DNA of 64,000 nt from Ctenosaura bakeri (lineage: Eukaryota > Chordata > Lepidosauria > Squamata > Iguanidae). Below, piece after piece: positions 9,717-21,866 of the stretch. The position numbers were made by a program, and so were the translations under genes. The notes under the pieces are model-generated. The model saw nothing but the letters and a program-made list of their open reading frames with translations. It ran no database searches and was not told the origin of the DNA. Each line of letters starts with the position of its first letter. Position 1 is the first letter of the stretch. The stretch lies in contig CAOLHI010001834.1 of assembly GCA_948474755.1 (NCBI GenBank), forward strand, positions 62,001 to 126,000. The letters run 5' to 3'.

Positions 9717-12600
9717 AGAAACTACTCTAGAAAGTATGTCTTTAAAAAAAATCATCAAATCAACCCAAACACTGCTAATGGAGCTGGAGTTACACATTTT
9801 TTCCCTCATTGTTCAATAAGGCAAATGAAAAGAAGAAGATAGCAGAAAGGTACAGAAATTGAGTTGCCTGCTAAACTTATTTCCACATGCATCCACTGTT
9901 GGCTTATGTGCTACATATCATAAATAGTTTTTTAAATGCAGAAATAGGCAATAATTTGCTCAGACAAAATAGCAAAAAAAGTGATGAAAGATGCTCTGGA
10001 ATTAGGGGTACCATTGTCCTCAATCAATTATATGTTTGCGGCAAACAGCTCATAGTTACATGTCTGTTTTCAAGCTGAAAACTGTTATATATTTCTGTCC
10101 ATGGAACCAAAGAGACAAGTGGGTGGAAAGAATCCCAGTGAAAGTACCATGCTTCTGAAGGTCAAACAGGACATTGTATTAGTGCTCTTTGCTCTTTCTC
10201 TTCACTAGTTGTCTGTGAATAGAAACTAAACTCAAATCTATTATTATGATCAGGGAGAATGTGATGGTGGGGTGGGGAGACGGCACTGCACTGTCTTCTA
10301 GTTGGGAGGGAGGCATATAATAATTTTCTGTGTGACAGATTCCTTATCACGGAGCTCATCATGCAGAAGGATGGGAGGGGTGAAGGCCCTGGGAGATGGC
10401 TGCTTCTCTTGATTACACCTTGCCTTCCTCGGCTATTAATTTCCTCTTGCTGTGCTCATATCTGCTAATATACGAAAATTCAAAGGCTGTGTAGAGGGAG
10501 TCATCCCAAGATCCCATCTCTTGATTGTGCTCAAGGTAAAAAGTGAAAAATCATATTTCATTACTCATGTTCATTCAAATCACATTGCTTAGCCTGACAG
10601 ACTAACATCATTAAGACACAAACAGTGCAGTCTCATTGTTACCTGTTACACAGTGTGGCAAAAACATTAACTTGCACTAGTTTTTTTAAATAAGTTTTTT
10701 TAAAGATAAGTTTTTTTAAAGAAACATTCCAAGTTGACTTACAGACTCAAATCCAGTGTCGCACACTGGACATAACATATCATACCAGCTTGCCCTAACT
10801 GGTAGATGTTACTCCTCAGTCTGGAAGAGGCTTTCCTTAATATTTACTACTACTTGAGATATGTACTTGAGGTATTTTAAATGGGGAAGACACTCTGTGT
10901 GTGTGTGTGTGTGTGTATGTGTGTGTAAGACAGGAAAACACCATGTTATGGGGTCTACCTCAACTGGGCTCAGGTAGAAGAAAACTATCTGTTGAAAATG
11001 AACAGGGAGAGATAAACCGCAAAGCTATAGGCAGAGTGTCAAAAATGGAGACAAATGGAACAAAGTAATACTGACCTGAAAAAACTAAAATACAGACTGT
11101 TGTATAGATTATACAAATTCCAGTGATTCCTCTCTCTCTTTCTTACTGTTTTGGTTTTAGTCATGGTGGTGACAGCAGAAAGCCTCAGCATTTCTTTGAG
11201 CTTCACACATTCTAGGATTTTTATTTTAACTAGAAACATAATCTAGATTTACCCCCATTTCACTACTCCAAATGAAAGTGAAAATTTTCAGAAAGTTGAA
11301 TTCTGCAGCCACTACCACAGCCTGTTGCTTCCTGCACTTTCCCAGAATTATAACGTATAAGCTTAGAATGAATGGCAGAAATTGCTTTTGCTACTTCTTT
11401 TCTTGAGTCTGTTGATTGCCTTGCTGGAGAAATAATCTTTACTGATGGGAAGTAATGAAAAATGTATAGAAAAGATATATATAATAAAAAAACCCATCAC
11501 AAACACAGGTCAAGGGGGAGCATAGAAACACCTCAGCAGAAAACTGAAATATCAAAACAGCAATTAAAGAAACCCTGAGAACCTCCAAAAGTGGCAAAGC
11601 CAAAGAAGGAGGCATTAGTTGGAAATTTTGCATCAGTAGGCATGAGTCTAAGGTAGATATACATGTGTAACACAGAGATAGGCATTTTAAAAATGACTCT
11701 GCTGTGGCTAGGGAAGTGTAACGGGTTGATCTTGAAAAAACATAAAATCCAAAGAACTATTTTCACATCAGACCACTATTGTGCAAGCATGTATTTTATT
11801 CAATGGATTAGTTCTAATTTACAAACTATTGGAGATAAGGTACTGATCTGTTATAAAGTCAACAACTTGTCTTTTCTAGCAGATAGCCAATGTGGAGCTA
11901 GTTACAATATATTAGAATTCCTTGCCTCGTAAAGTGCATGGGTGAATTAATCTTCATTGTTGTATCTTCATTTTAAGCCATATTCAAGTGGTGTATCTTC
12001 CATGTATTTCTGCAGCAGTGAGTGCTGTAAACTTTCCCCCAATATGTTAACACCAGCACTTTACCATAAAAAAGAATCAAGAGGCTTCAAGCTAAGAATA
12101 AATTGACTGGTATGTGGCATGCTGTGACCTCTTCTTTAACTCCAAAATGAACACATATTCCTCTCTGGCAAATCTGAGGCAGTTGGGAAATGATGGGATA
12201 ATAATTGACACTTATTTTGCATGTGCTACATTGGCTATGTGAATAATTATTTTTAACTATTTCTGTCTACAGCACTGTCAAGCCAGGATTTTCTTCAAAT
12301 TTCTAAACCTATAGCAGGGCATTGGAGCTTTCTAATATGAAAGATTGATAACAAAGTCCCAAAATGAAAATATACAAAAGAATAAGACACAAAATTTTAT
12401 TTTTACTGATCTGATTTGACGATTGATCCTAATTTTATTTATTTTTTAAAAATGTATGGACCACTTTTCCATAAAATATGCAAAGTGACATACAGTAAAA
12501 ATGAGCTAAATTGCAAAAAGACATTTTAGATAAAAATCTTATTGAAAGAAAAACTTTGGCAAACACAAACAATACATATTCTTAAAATACTGCTTTTATG
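9717..12600. other. Mostly unassigned; GT microsatellite and a possible conserved block
   Basis: A (GT)n run lies at about 10893-10926. A repeat-free block at 10385-10530 looks like possible conserved non-coding DNA by texture only. Near 12430-12520 a TTTATTTATTTTTTAAAAATG segment resembles a reversed LINE tail. Open frames (up to 89 codons) are unconvincing. Confidence 0.4.
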
Positions 12601-12680
12601 TCCCTTCCTAAATTGCCAGTCCCAGGATTCCGTAGGATGGAACCATGAAAGTTAAAGTGGAATGATAGCTCTGTAATTAT
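12600..12680. mobile_element. Type B palindromic MITE, right-arm fragment
   Basis: CCCAGGATTCCGTAGGATGG followed by AAGTTAAAGTGGAATGATAG resembles the right arm of the element at 21673-21866 (TCCACAGGATGGAAC, then CAGTAAAGTTGGAATTATAA). Only one arm remains. Confidence 0.5.
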
Positions 12681-13270
12681 GAATTGTAACTGGGCATCAG
12701 GACATGACAACAGAGAAAACAATTTGAAGGGTTTCTGTTCCTCAGAGCAGAACTTGGGATGAGAAATAATATCAAGAGCAATACAATACCCAATCTGGTT
12801 ACAGGTATTTTGCTCAATATAGTGCCTCCCAGTTGTCCTGGGCTACTGTTCCTAACAAGACTAGTTAGCATGCTGAAATGGTCAGGGAGTATAGGATGAC
12901 TGCACCTTTCTAGCAAAGTAAGAGACCTCCTGCTTCAAAACTCTTCCACATATTGCGGAACGTGTCTTTGATAATACTCTCATCTGATGGCATTCTTGTT
13001 CTGTACTTTGTGTCTGTTGCTCTATCAGTACCCTGCCTTCCAGGAGAACTTTACTTTACAATTTTTATTCTAGATAGCATTTTGCCTTCTGTTTTATGAT
13101 GGTTTACAACACAACAAGTTGGGGAAAAAACCCTCAAAGGACAAAGTAATACAGAACTTCTCTGTGATCTTTTGGTGGGTCAGCTGCCTCTTCTTGTGAA
13201 TTTAAAGGCAGGACAAGGCACTTTTCAGTTGACACACATAGGACTGCATTGCTAAATCTATTAATATATA
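12681..13270. other. No recognisable feature
   Basis: Unique-looking sequence with no convincing open frame or repeat. Confidence 0.5.
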
Positions 13271-13700
13271 GGCGCTTTTCACACCTTACCTTCGTCACGG
13301 CAGTGGGGGGCGGCGCTCGCACAAGCAGCCATTTGCGCGAGCCATTCACGGCAGCTCTTCTGCCTCCCGCAGCTGTTTGCCGGTCGCACGAGCATCGCGT
13401 GAATGCCCCGCCCCTTCCTTCTTCAGTGCAGTCTGGGAGCTGTAGGCTGCGCTGGGGGAGGAAGCGCGACCGGTCCGCTCGTCTGACGCACCGCACGCAG
13501 GTAAGTGTGCGAGGGCCCCAGGAGCATTGTGCAACCGTGCAGTATTTTTGGCTTAGAGCCGCAAATAAGAAAATGCGCACGTGTCCCGCTTTAGGCTCGT
13601 AAGCGTCGTGTGAATGGGAGTGCATCGTACGGACCGACACTCCCATTTATGCGACGCTCCCATTTATGCGACGTTACAGAATCTGCGAGCGAAAAGGGCT
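13271..13700. mobile_element. GC-rich MITE, copy 1
   Basis: A 430-bp GC- and CpG-rich island in AT-rich DNA. It starts GGCGCTTTTCACACCTTACC and ends GCGAGCGAAAAGGGCT, so the termini are inverted repeats. It is homologous throughout to 38001-38426 and 60243-60656: shared blocks are GGGAGCTGTAGGCTGCGCTG, GAAGCGCGAC and a hairpin-forming AATGGGAGTG...CACTCCCATT near the right end. Open frames of 117 and 170 codons across it are by-products of high GC. It is non-autonomous. A Tigger-like element abuts its right end. Confidence 0.85.
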
Positions 13701-13701
13701 A

Positions 13702-13930
13702 TAGTGGTTCCTCAGTATCTGCTGGGGTTTAGTTCTAGGATCTTCTGTGGATAGCAAAATCTGTGGATACTCAAGTCCCATTATATACACCGGTGTAATA
13801 AAATGGCATCCCTTATGTAAAATGGTGAACAACTCAAAGGTTTTCTTTTGGGATTTTTTTTTTAAATATTTTTGAGCCACAATTGGTTGAATCTGTGAAT
13901 GCAGAGTTTGTGGATATGGAGGGCCAACTG
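13702..13930. mobile_element. Tigger/pogo-like MITE (Tc1/mariner)
   Basis: The right end reads (reverse complement) CAGTTGGCCCTCCATATCC followed by CAAACTCTGCATTCACAG. The left end reads TAGTGGTTCCTCAGTATCTG followed by CTGTGGATAGCAAAATCTG. This is the two-ended pattern of Tigger/MER2-type elements of the pogo group. TA dinucleotides flank it (13700-13701, 13931-13932), as expected for mariner-superfamily insertion. It is 229 bp with no transposase. Confidence 0.72.
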
Positions 13931-13932
13931 TA

Positions 13933-14959
13933 TTTGCCTTTTTATAAAATGAATGCATTAACTGTTATTCATGATCTATTCAAAAACTTTTACTTTCCCT
14001 CATCATATATTGCCTTCGACTAAACATAAGATTAAGGGAGCTCTCTCAGTGATTCAGTCGCAAAGCAGAATGAAATCTCAGTCCCACTGGTGAAAATCAC
14101 AACCACTTGTGTAAAACGAACAACAGTGTAATCCTATGTATTCAAGATGCAAAAAGAAGCACCAGTATCTTCAGTGAGATTTACTTCTAGATAAGTGTGC
14201 ATAGCATTGCATCTTTTAATACCATTAAATAATATTCAAACTAATGAGAACCTTTTCATACATAAATCCCATTCAAATGAATTGGAATTGTACACAGGGG
14301 AACAAGTTACAGAGGCTGGAATAACTGGGGTTGGATCCAAGGTGTAGGAGTATTCTTGCCTGTAGGGGGAAAAGTGTGCCTGTCTAGACTGGAGTCCTAT
14401 AGACCTTTGGACCTGGCTGATAATCAGTTTGCTAATATCATCATAAGACGGTGAAAGCAATAATTCACCTAGGAGTATTTTTTTAAAAAAAATGTATGTA
14501 AACAACCAGCAAGTAAAAATAGGCCCAAATTCAATATGTGAGGGTACATTCTACCCCTTAACGTATAATGCTATTACTCCATGGTTTGAGCCTCAGAACT
14601 CTATTTACACCTTTCCAATAGCTGATGTCAGTCACTGAGCAGATGGGCAGTTTCCCAGTGCTACTTTAATTGTCACACATAGAATGAAAATCTCACACCT
14701 TATTTTCACTTGCTGCCAGAAATATTTTACAATACAGACAGGGTTTTTCTAAGCCAAGGACAGATGAAATGTGTTTTCATTCTCTTGTCTTAGAAAAAGT
14801 TGCCCACCCTTTCCTTTGGGCTACACAAACACTGAATTAGAAACACAAAGATCTATAAAAATATTAAATTATCAAGAATCTTGTCATGTTGAGAACCAAC
14901 TATATTACAGTTCTTCCAAACTGAAATTACAATATTACTCTGGAAAGTGTCACATATCC
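13933..14959. other. Mostly unassigned; one short dispersed motif
   Basis: At 14125-14210, GTGTAATCCTATGTATTC and GATTTACTTCTAGATAAGTGTGCATAGCATTGC form an imperfect inverted pair. The same motif occurs near 23085-23165 and 58950-59010, so it is probably an old repeat. Nothing else is recognised. Confidence 0.4.
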
Positions 14960-15420
14960 TGACTTGACTACTGCTGCCTTCTTGTCTCTGGCCTTCCACT
15001 GTCCTACTTCAACCCTCTTATCTCCATTCAGATGGAAACTGTGTTACCGAAACAATTCATGTTTTTCACAGCTCAGACCACAAAATCCCACAAAAACCCA
15101 TTATTGGGTCTGTTTGTGTCATCAGCATGACATCCTCATCCTTATTATCAAAACTGTCCATGCCTTTCCTGACTTATCTCTTTGCCTAAACCTCTCTGCT
15201 GTTGCATCCCTTTGTTCTTTTGGTGCCACCATCCTTAGTCATCCAAAGGTCTCCTGTTCTCTTAAATAACTGCCCATCTGTTCCCCCATCTGCCTCTTAT
15301 GTATAGAAGTCCACTCCCAGAACATAAATGTGATGCTACCTCTTTCTCTTTCCTCCAGTCCCTTCTCAAAACCTGGATTTTTTATGAAGCCTTTTGGCTT
15401 AACTCCTTAGTCCTCATGTT
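14960..15420 (+). mobile_element. Degenerate L2-type LINE fragment
   Basis: The translation from 14962 gives LDYCCLLVSGLPL, resembling the LDYCNxLxxGLP segment of L2/CR1-group reverse transcriptases. The end (15350-15405) gives LQSLLKTWIFYEAFWLNSL, resembling the conserved C-terminal 'FKSxLKTxLF' region. Frameshifts and stops lie between. The order and spacing fit one eroded copy. Confidence 0.5.
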
Positions 15421-15439
15421 AAGAAATATACCGGAGGTC

Positions 15440-15665
15440 AATTCAGATCAAACAACATTGAAATAAACAAAACACCCCTGATTACAGCCTGAAAGTAACA
15501 TTCTCTACCAGCTGCAGTATCTGAACATTCTTCAAAGGCTATGTCTACATAGAGCTCATTACAGTAGTTGAATGTAACAACACATGCACTAAAGTGGATA
15601 GATTTGCCTTGTACCAGTAAAAGAGACAGGTAGTACTCCAGCAAAAGTGATGTCAAGCAGTTCAA
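15440..15665 (-). mobile_element. L2-type LINE RT fragment
   Basis: On the minus strand a 75-codon open frame contains FSACVVTFNYCNELYVDIAF, resembling the L2 segment VHALVTSxLDYCNALYVGLP. The nucleotides (TACTGTAATGAGCTCTATGTAG) support this. The rest is diverged, and which L2 family it belongs to is not clear. Confidence 0.5.
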
Positions 15666-15948
15666 GGGACAGCTGCAATGTAATCCTGCTGGGTCTAGAA
15701 GCAGTATAAGCCTGATGTTTCAGAATAATGCTACCCTAATCAGTATAGGTTGGATAGCCATTCCTGGATTTGTTTTTCTACTGACCAAAAGTATTCACAC
15801 ATTTGGTACATCACGCCTCCATTAGCCCACATTCACATCACAATAGCCTCCACAAACTGTTTTAGGAAATCTACTTTCTCCTTGGAATTAAAAGAGGGAG
15901 AACCTGGTTCTGTCTATGCAATGATGGTGCCTCATATTCCATCTTCCT

Positions 15949-16620
15949 GTGATAGATGATGCTGCAGTGATTGAGGAGCAACTGTTTGTGCATGGGGCCG
16001 AGGCAGTGAGTGAGCAAGTCAACCTGCAAACATTCCCTGCACTGGAGGGTCAAACACAGACTGAGTTGCCCCAGCCAGCTCATGACAGAGAGGGAACCAG
16101 CAGTGATGCAGAGGAGTTGCAGCCAGCTGTGCCTATCAGCCCTCAATCATGTAGAAGGCTGAAACGGGCTGCTCAGAGGGAGGCTGTATGGACTAGGCTG
16201 AGGAAACAATAACAAGCAGCTCCTGCTCACATGGTCTATTTAAGTCTGCTGGCGTGGCTGCTCCTTGCTTGCAGCAACTTATTAGCAAGCCCTCACGACC
16301 TTTGTGTCTCCTGCTCCCTGAAACACTCCGGATGGATCTCTGCCTCCTGAACCTTTGGACTGGATGTTGACCTTGCTCGACTTGCGTTTTCCTGGTGTTT
16401 GGTATATTCGGACTTTATTTGAAAGTATTCCTGACCTCTCTCCTCCCTTGCTAACTGTGGCTTGGCAGGGAGAGATTCTTCCAGCAGTTCCATGGAGATG
16501 TGGGAAGCAACATGGAATATTGAGGGGATCTGTTAATGAAGTACCAAAGAACTGAACAGTAGTTCCTGAGCTCAATCTTCTGAAATCTGACTTTCAGGTC
16601 TGCCTGGAACTATAACAAAA
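15949..16620 (+). repeat. Possible LTR-retrotransposon block with unrecognised short ORF
   Basis: An open frame at 15949-16212 (87 codons) is acidic and Q-rich, then ends in an R/K-rich segment (SCRRLKRAAQREAVWTRLRK). A TATA-like GTCTATTTAAGTC follows at about 16230, then pyrimidine-rich sequence with CTTTATTTGAAAG. ORF end, TATA box, then C/T-rich leader would fit the 3' end and LTR of a Gypsy-like element. I cannot place the protein in a family, and no LTR boundaries were found. Confidence 0.35.
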
Positions 16621-16885
16621 TCATGCCCATGAGCCCATGAGCTCCAAGCGAGAAAGATGCTTCAGAAGGATAGCATGACTAACGGTGTGAAAAGCTGTCA
16701 CAACATCTTGAAAATCCAACAGGAACAGGCTCCCTTATCAGTCCAGCAGGTTGACTGAAGTGGCTTCAGAACCAAAACTATTCCAGAAACAAGCCCAGAT
16801 GATTGACATCATCCAGGGCCACAAACTACTACCACATGGATGAGGACTTAATCCTCCAAAAGGAGACTGGTCGATAAATGTCCAG
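16620..16885 (-). mobile_element. L2-type LINE RT fragment
   Basis: On the minus strand this resembles the start of the L2 reverse transcriptase, where 'ALVDDL...LVLLDLSAAFDTIDH' normally lies. The plus-strand words AGAAGGATAGCATGACTAACGG and CAACATCTTGAAAATCCAAC match the antisense of that block. It is strongly diverged and truncated on the right by the LTR at 16895. Confidence 0.5.
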
Positions 16886-16894
16886 GCTAGGAAA

Positions 16895-17736
16895 GGTAAC
16901 CCCTGTTAGCAAACCCCGTCCTGGGGAGTATAATTTTAATATTAAAAATCATCTGAGCCAGAGGTGGGATGGCACATAGACAGTCAGGCTAATGATTGAA
17001 CAAAGATCAAAGACCAGAAACTTCCCCCTGTCACGTCTCAACAGGAAACCTTGGAAAGACACGTCCACACAAGTAATGGGCCATCAGCTACAACAATACT
17101 TTGGGGAGATTGCCTGATTCTCCTGGAATGCTTGAAACAAGCAAGATATACCAGAGCAATGTCCAGTTACATGATGCAGCCACCATGCAGCCATCATGCA
17201 GCTATCATGCAGCCATCAGCCAGCTGTCATACAACCATTATCCTTTCTGGGAAAGGGTCTGCCTGCAAGGCATGTTTTGCCCTATAACTAGACCCCCTTT
17301 TTGAGACTCCATTTCGGAGCTCTTCCACACTAGACTGGCAGACCATCATTCTGTTAGTTGAGACTCCCCTCAGCCCCCTCTCTGTGCTGTTTTTCTCTGA
17401 CTGTCTTTTCCCTCAGCCAAAAGCTTCTGGATCAGGGGCAGTATCAATTTTCCCCTATCAATTTTCACCTCTTTCCATCCCAATAGTCATGGTGTGCTTG
17501 CGTGAGTGATTGCCTCTCTGTGTGTATGTGAAAATATTTACTAATAAAACATTGTAATTGAACATTTGGCTGGTTTTTGTGTGGTCTGACTCCGTAGACA
17601 TTGGGTAAAAGATCTTGCTAGTGTTGCCCTGCCCTCTGTTTTGCTAAAGCAAATGCTCCGTTAAATTCCCCAATCTTTGTATTTTTGGAGCACAACAAGG
17701 TATCCCCCAAGGAGACCCCCAAAAGACAGGGTAACA
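16895..17736 (+). mobile_element. Solo LTR, copy 2
   Basis: The right end (GACAGGGTAACA) matches the LTR at 2180 on the other strand, and the U5 region matches copy 3 (CCCCAATCTTTGTATTTTTGG). The left end (GGTAACCCCTGTTAG, then GTATAATTTTAATATTA) aligns with the corresponding end of copy 1 (GGTTAGACC, ATATAATTTTGATATCA). GAAA flanks both sides (16891-16894, 17737-17740), consistent with a 4-bp target duplication. A TATA-like CCCTATAAC lies at 17280 and AATAAA at about 17542. The stretch near 17175-17220 is a local CATGCAGC-type repeat. There are no internal genes. Confidence 0.78.
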
Positions 17737-17740
17737 GAAA

Positions 17741-20234
17741 GCCAAATGAGGAATTATTATAAGAATGGTCTCATGACTGCCTCCTTTAAAATAGTTGACA
17801 CATTATCCTCTTATGCAGAAGCACTTATGATTTCTTCCACCCACACGGCCAACCCCCCTCTGATAGCTCTATCTAACCATGGTGGACAAGGGGTGAGATT
17901 GCAACTAGCCTCACACATCTATGGAGCTTGTTCATTTCCTCAGGCTGAATATATTGGAAAGTGTCAATTTTAACAGGAAAAAATCAGAGGCTTTGGAACG
18001 TCACTGTAAAGACGCATTTGATTCACTGTGATATTTGATTCACTGTGAAATCATCTTTGATTTTTGATTAAATGGTATAGGACCCAATCTCATAACCACA
18101 GACTTCACATGTCAGAGAAGCATATTACTGGGGCCAACCAGATGCTCACATGTTCACTGTGTCTTTTGAACAGGGGCTGAGATACTGGTGTACTGTGGAT
18201 AGTGCAAGGATCAAACATATGAGAGCCTATCATTATCCTTTCTACAGAGCAAGCCAGAACTCTCTGGGTGGACTAAGAGGGATAGCGGCAGCAGGAGGGC
18301 AAAAAAAAAAAAAAAAAGAAGAAGAAAAAGTGGGAGGCGCAGCAGTGAAGACATGAAGGAGGAAAGAGATCGGAAAAGGCAGAGATTGTCTGCCTTCCCT
18401 TATCCACTGCTGTCTAATCCTGGAGAAAGTGCAAACCTTTGTATATTACCCCAACAGAATTCCAGTCATAACATTTATTTCTTCAGGAACACTGACAGAA
18501 TCAAGGTGTGATCTATCTTTATACTGTATATTTAAACTGTTGTGAAAAATATGTATGCAGAAAACATTGCTTAAAAAACAATCAGCAAAAATTATTTATC
18601 TACTCTACATGTTTGAAACAGTTTTGGTCTAAAAACAAAAACCACAAAAAGCAATTATTCTTTGATTGTGGTACATCATCTTCACCACAGCCCACATAAT
18701 ATGTAGTAATTCACATTGCCTAAGAGTACTACATCTATTGATTTAACATTTATTTCTGAAATTGCCTCTTGGAACTCTAATAATCTTAATACGCTTATGA
18801 TTCCAATATCTCCCTATGAGTATACATCATGTACAGTAGACTATCAAGAGACAGCACCACTGCACAGTGTAACATATATTCCCAGACATATTCCCAGTTT
18901 TAATCCTGCTTCTCTGTATGCAAAGAAATAGAAAACAGAACTGCTTTATCAGTCTGAAATACCAGAATTCCTCTGATGTTTCTTGCCTTCCCTGATTGTT
19001 ATTTGGATTCTAGAGTTGTGCTCATCATCCTGTCTCCACCCCTACCAAAAAGCACAAAAGTAAACAGTGGTTCAGCTAATACCCAGGGCTAACGCTGCTA
19101 AATGTGTCAGTTTCCACTCTAACCTTTCCATTCATTTCAATGTACTCTGCTTTTCTTTTCATGCAGTATATTCAGTCCATTTGAATCTTCTGGCTGCAGC
19201 TTTATTTTCTCTGTTGTCTCGTGTCCTAGTCAAAGAAGCACCATCTGTTGCACAGCTGCAGCATTTTCTGCATTGGCTAAAATATAATGAATCCATTAAA
19301 ACAATAGGGGAAAGACACAGAGGAACATTTGGACTTCTGTTGGTAACCTGGTTATGCCAATCTAGTTCTCTTTGTTCCCATTTTTGTACTGGGCTAAATT
19401 CAAATCCACTTCTCATCACACACGGGGGGAAAAAACCCAATGACAAAGTAGATTCTACCAGAAACCTCTCTTTTTTATTGTTAAATTTTGTATCGAGACA
19501 CTGTTCTTTCCTGTGGATATTAATAAACTATTGTGATTTTTTGGACGTGACCTTTGGCAGCAATTAAACCTGAAAGTTACAATCTATGCACAGTTATATT
19601 TAAGTTCAATGAGGCCTACCCAACGATAACAATGCTATGAAGCTCAATGCAATGTTTACACTACATTCCTGTGCTCTAATTATGCCAGTGGTGACATGGT
19701 GGGAGATACAGTGTATGTTGCTGCGATGCTAACATAGTGACCCCTGTCCCCTGCATGTGTTCAGCCTACGAAAAGACAGCAAACACAAAACTTTAATAAG
19801 TCCCAGATGATGGCAGCCACACTTACAGAATTCCGGGAAACACCACAAATGTCCAATATCAGGGATCACTCACCTACTACCTATACAAAATGGATCCAAT
19901 GAACTCACCATGACAGGACATACAGGGCATTGCAGCTCATACTGCATAATATTACAATGCCTCCCCCAATCTATCACCTCAGTGTCCAGTCAGAAATGCT
20001 TTCTACTACTATTATTCCTTGGTATTTCTTACAGGAAAGAATCTGAGTCCCATTATGCTGGTTCTGCACATTGTTTTGGATCCTGGCAAATAACAGGATG
20101 AAAGGAGAGCCCAGGCAATACAGCACGGAATATATATGACTCCTCTAGATGGCAGTCTGGAGAGAGAGCAGTGTTACCACACCATACTACCCCACTCTGC
20201 AGGATGTGCTGTTTTCATAACTGGACATATTTAG
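17741..20234. other. Mostly unassigned
   Basis: There is an A-run with GAA at 18300-18330. A 166-codon open frame at 19067-19567 on the plus strand is the longest here outside repeats, but it resembles no family I know, has no exon-like borders and sits in AT-rich DNA. I treat it as chance. No other structure was recognised. Confidence 0.4.
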
Positions 20235-20438
20235 GGCCATTTCCGCACTACACTGTTATAGTGCTATTACTCCACTTTCAACATCCTGCAGAATTCTGAG
20301 GTTTGTAATTTACTGAGGCCAAAGAGCTCTCTGGCTGAGAATTCTAAATACCCTCCCTAAACTGCAAACCCCAGAATTCCATAGGATGTTAAAAGTGGAA
20401 TAATAGCACTCTGGTAACAGTGTGGGGTGGAAATGGCC
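20235..20438. mobile_element. Palindromic MITE, type A, full length
   Basis: It starts GGCCATTTCCGCACTACAC and ends GTGGAAATGGCC, with the central GGCTGAGAATTCTAAATACC. The arms can pair over almost the whole element. The flanks (TAG and TAT) do not give a perfect 3-bp duplication. Confidence 0.88.
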
Positions 20439-20689
20439 TATAACTGAAATACATCTGAATGCGCACTGGCTGTACGCAGATTGCCATCTCAGACATGGCC
20501 TGATCATAAGTTTAGAGGATTAGGTGGGAAAGCCCAATGCTCATGGGGCTTTCAAAACTGCAAGCTATAAGCACTCCCAAGAACAATAGAAGGCAAAACT
20601 GCCCAATTAAAGCAATCAGAGACCATCTAGAAAAGTTGCCCTACGGAAGTCTTTCTTAGACCCCCTACCCAACCAGCCATTAAGAGATT

Positions 20690-21145
20690 GTCATGACTCC
20701 CATCAATGTTTTGTCACTTAAAGTTAAGACAAATCAGCCCATTCTGGACTCCTCTGTCAACCTCCTGAGAAAGCTATTACTCTTTTGTCCACACATCCTC
20801 CTTCAGGGTAGGAAATAGGGCATAAAAACTCTAGATCCAGTCCCAGTAAATTGTAGTACTTGGACATAATTTGTGGTGCCCAGGCCTCTGTTTGTTCTTG
20901 TTACCTTCAGGCAGGTATCTAAGCCACTCTGCTTTGACCTTCTGTTTCAAGATTTGTAGCTATCACCCTTTCTACCCAATCTCTCTCTATCCTACCAGTC
21001 TTTCCTGCCTCACTTGCTGATTGTTTCTTAACAGTGTCTGACTTCCTGTGTGTTCAGTAATAAAAATACTCTGTTTAATTTTTAACTGGAATCCTCTCTA
21101 CAGTTATACTGGTATATACAGGTGAAAAGATCCTGTTGTTACCTT
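20690..21145 (+). repeat. Possible solo LTR of another family
   Basis: A TATA-like GGGCATAAAAACTC at 20819 is followed by pyrimidine-rich sequence. An AATAAAAATACTCTG polyadenylation-type signal lies at 21058, about 240 bp downstream, then a short U5-like end. That spacing is typical of an LTR, but termini and a target duplication were not identified. Confidence 0.38.
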
Positions 21146-21672
21146 CCTCTTGCAGGCCTCTTTTGAGCTATAATTCTCCCAATTCTAAGGAGACACTGGC
21201 ATTGTGGGTAGACCTCACAGTCCCCCACCTCTTAGGGTAACAGCAGTCTCAGCTCTGCTATGGAAAGGTACAAGATCCATGAGCAAAGGAAAAGACTCTT
21301 TTCCCTCCAAACAAAACAGTAGAAAGGCCAAGGCAAACCACAGGCACATACTGATGATGACAGCAGCAGCTATATCTGCCTTCACTGGGCCACTGCATAG
21401 GCTGGGAAGAAACCTGAGAAGATCAAAGGGAAAGGAGTGAGAATAGGATAGTCCCACATATTTTTTAATATGCTGGGTAAAACAATACTAACAACAACTT
21501 CCAAGGGCCTAAAAGAGATAGCTCTCAGAGCTTGATGTGCAAACTGCACATAGCAGCTGCTAGCCACTGATCCACATCAGCAAAGAGCAAGCAGACACAC
21601 CATGGTGCATTTACCCTCCTCTGCTTTGAAGTCTAGTCATAATTCTCAAGAGTACATGAGCCCATACACAAT
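21146..21672. other. No recognisable feature
   Basis: Mixed-composition sequence. The open frames at 21204-21457 overlap on opposite strands and look non-coding. Confidence 0.45.
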
Positions 21673-21866
21673 ACAGAATTATATCACTATGATTCCACTT
21701 TAACTGACGGTTCCATCCTACAGAATCATGAGACAAGTAGTTTAGGGAGTGATATTCAGAATTCTCATACACAAGAGCTCTGTTGTCTCACCAAACTGCA
21801 AATCCAAGAATTCCACAGGATGGAACACTCACAGTAAAGTTGGAATTATAACGCTATAATTCTATA
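21673..21866. mobile_element. Type B palindromic MITE
   Basis: Left arm ACAGAATTATATCACTATG, then GATTCCACTTTAACTG; right arm CAGTAAAGTTGGAATTATAA, then CGCTATAATTCTATAG. The arms are inverted copies. The central part (AGAATTCTCA, AGAGCTCTG) resembles the type A centre, so types A and B may be distantly related, but the termini differ. No clear target duplication. Confidence 0.65.

Noticed and set aside
13134..13646. Open frames of 117-170 codons on both strands in the GC-rich block
   Set aside because: They fall inside a transposon present in three copies. The frames are not preserved between copies, and high GC lowers stop-codon frequency.
19067..19567. 166-codon plus-strand ORF
   Set aside because: No domain, signal or family resemblance. 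The opposite strand is also open for 95 codons, and no promoter or splice context is evident.
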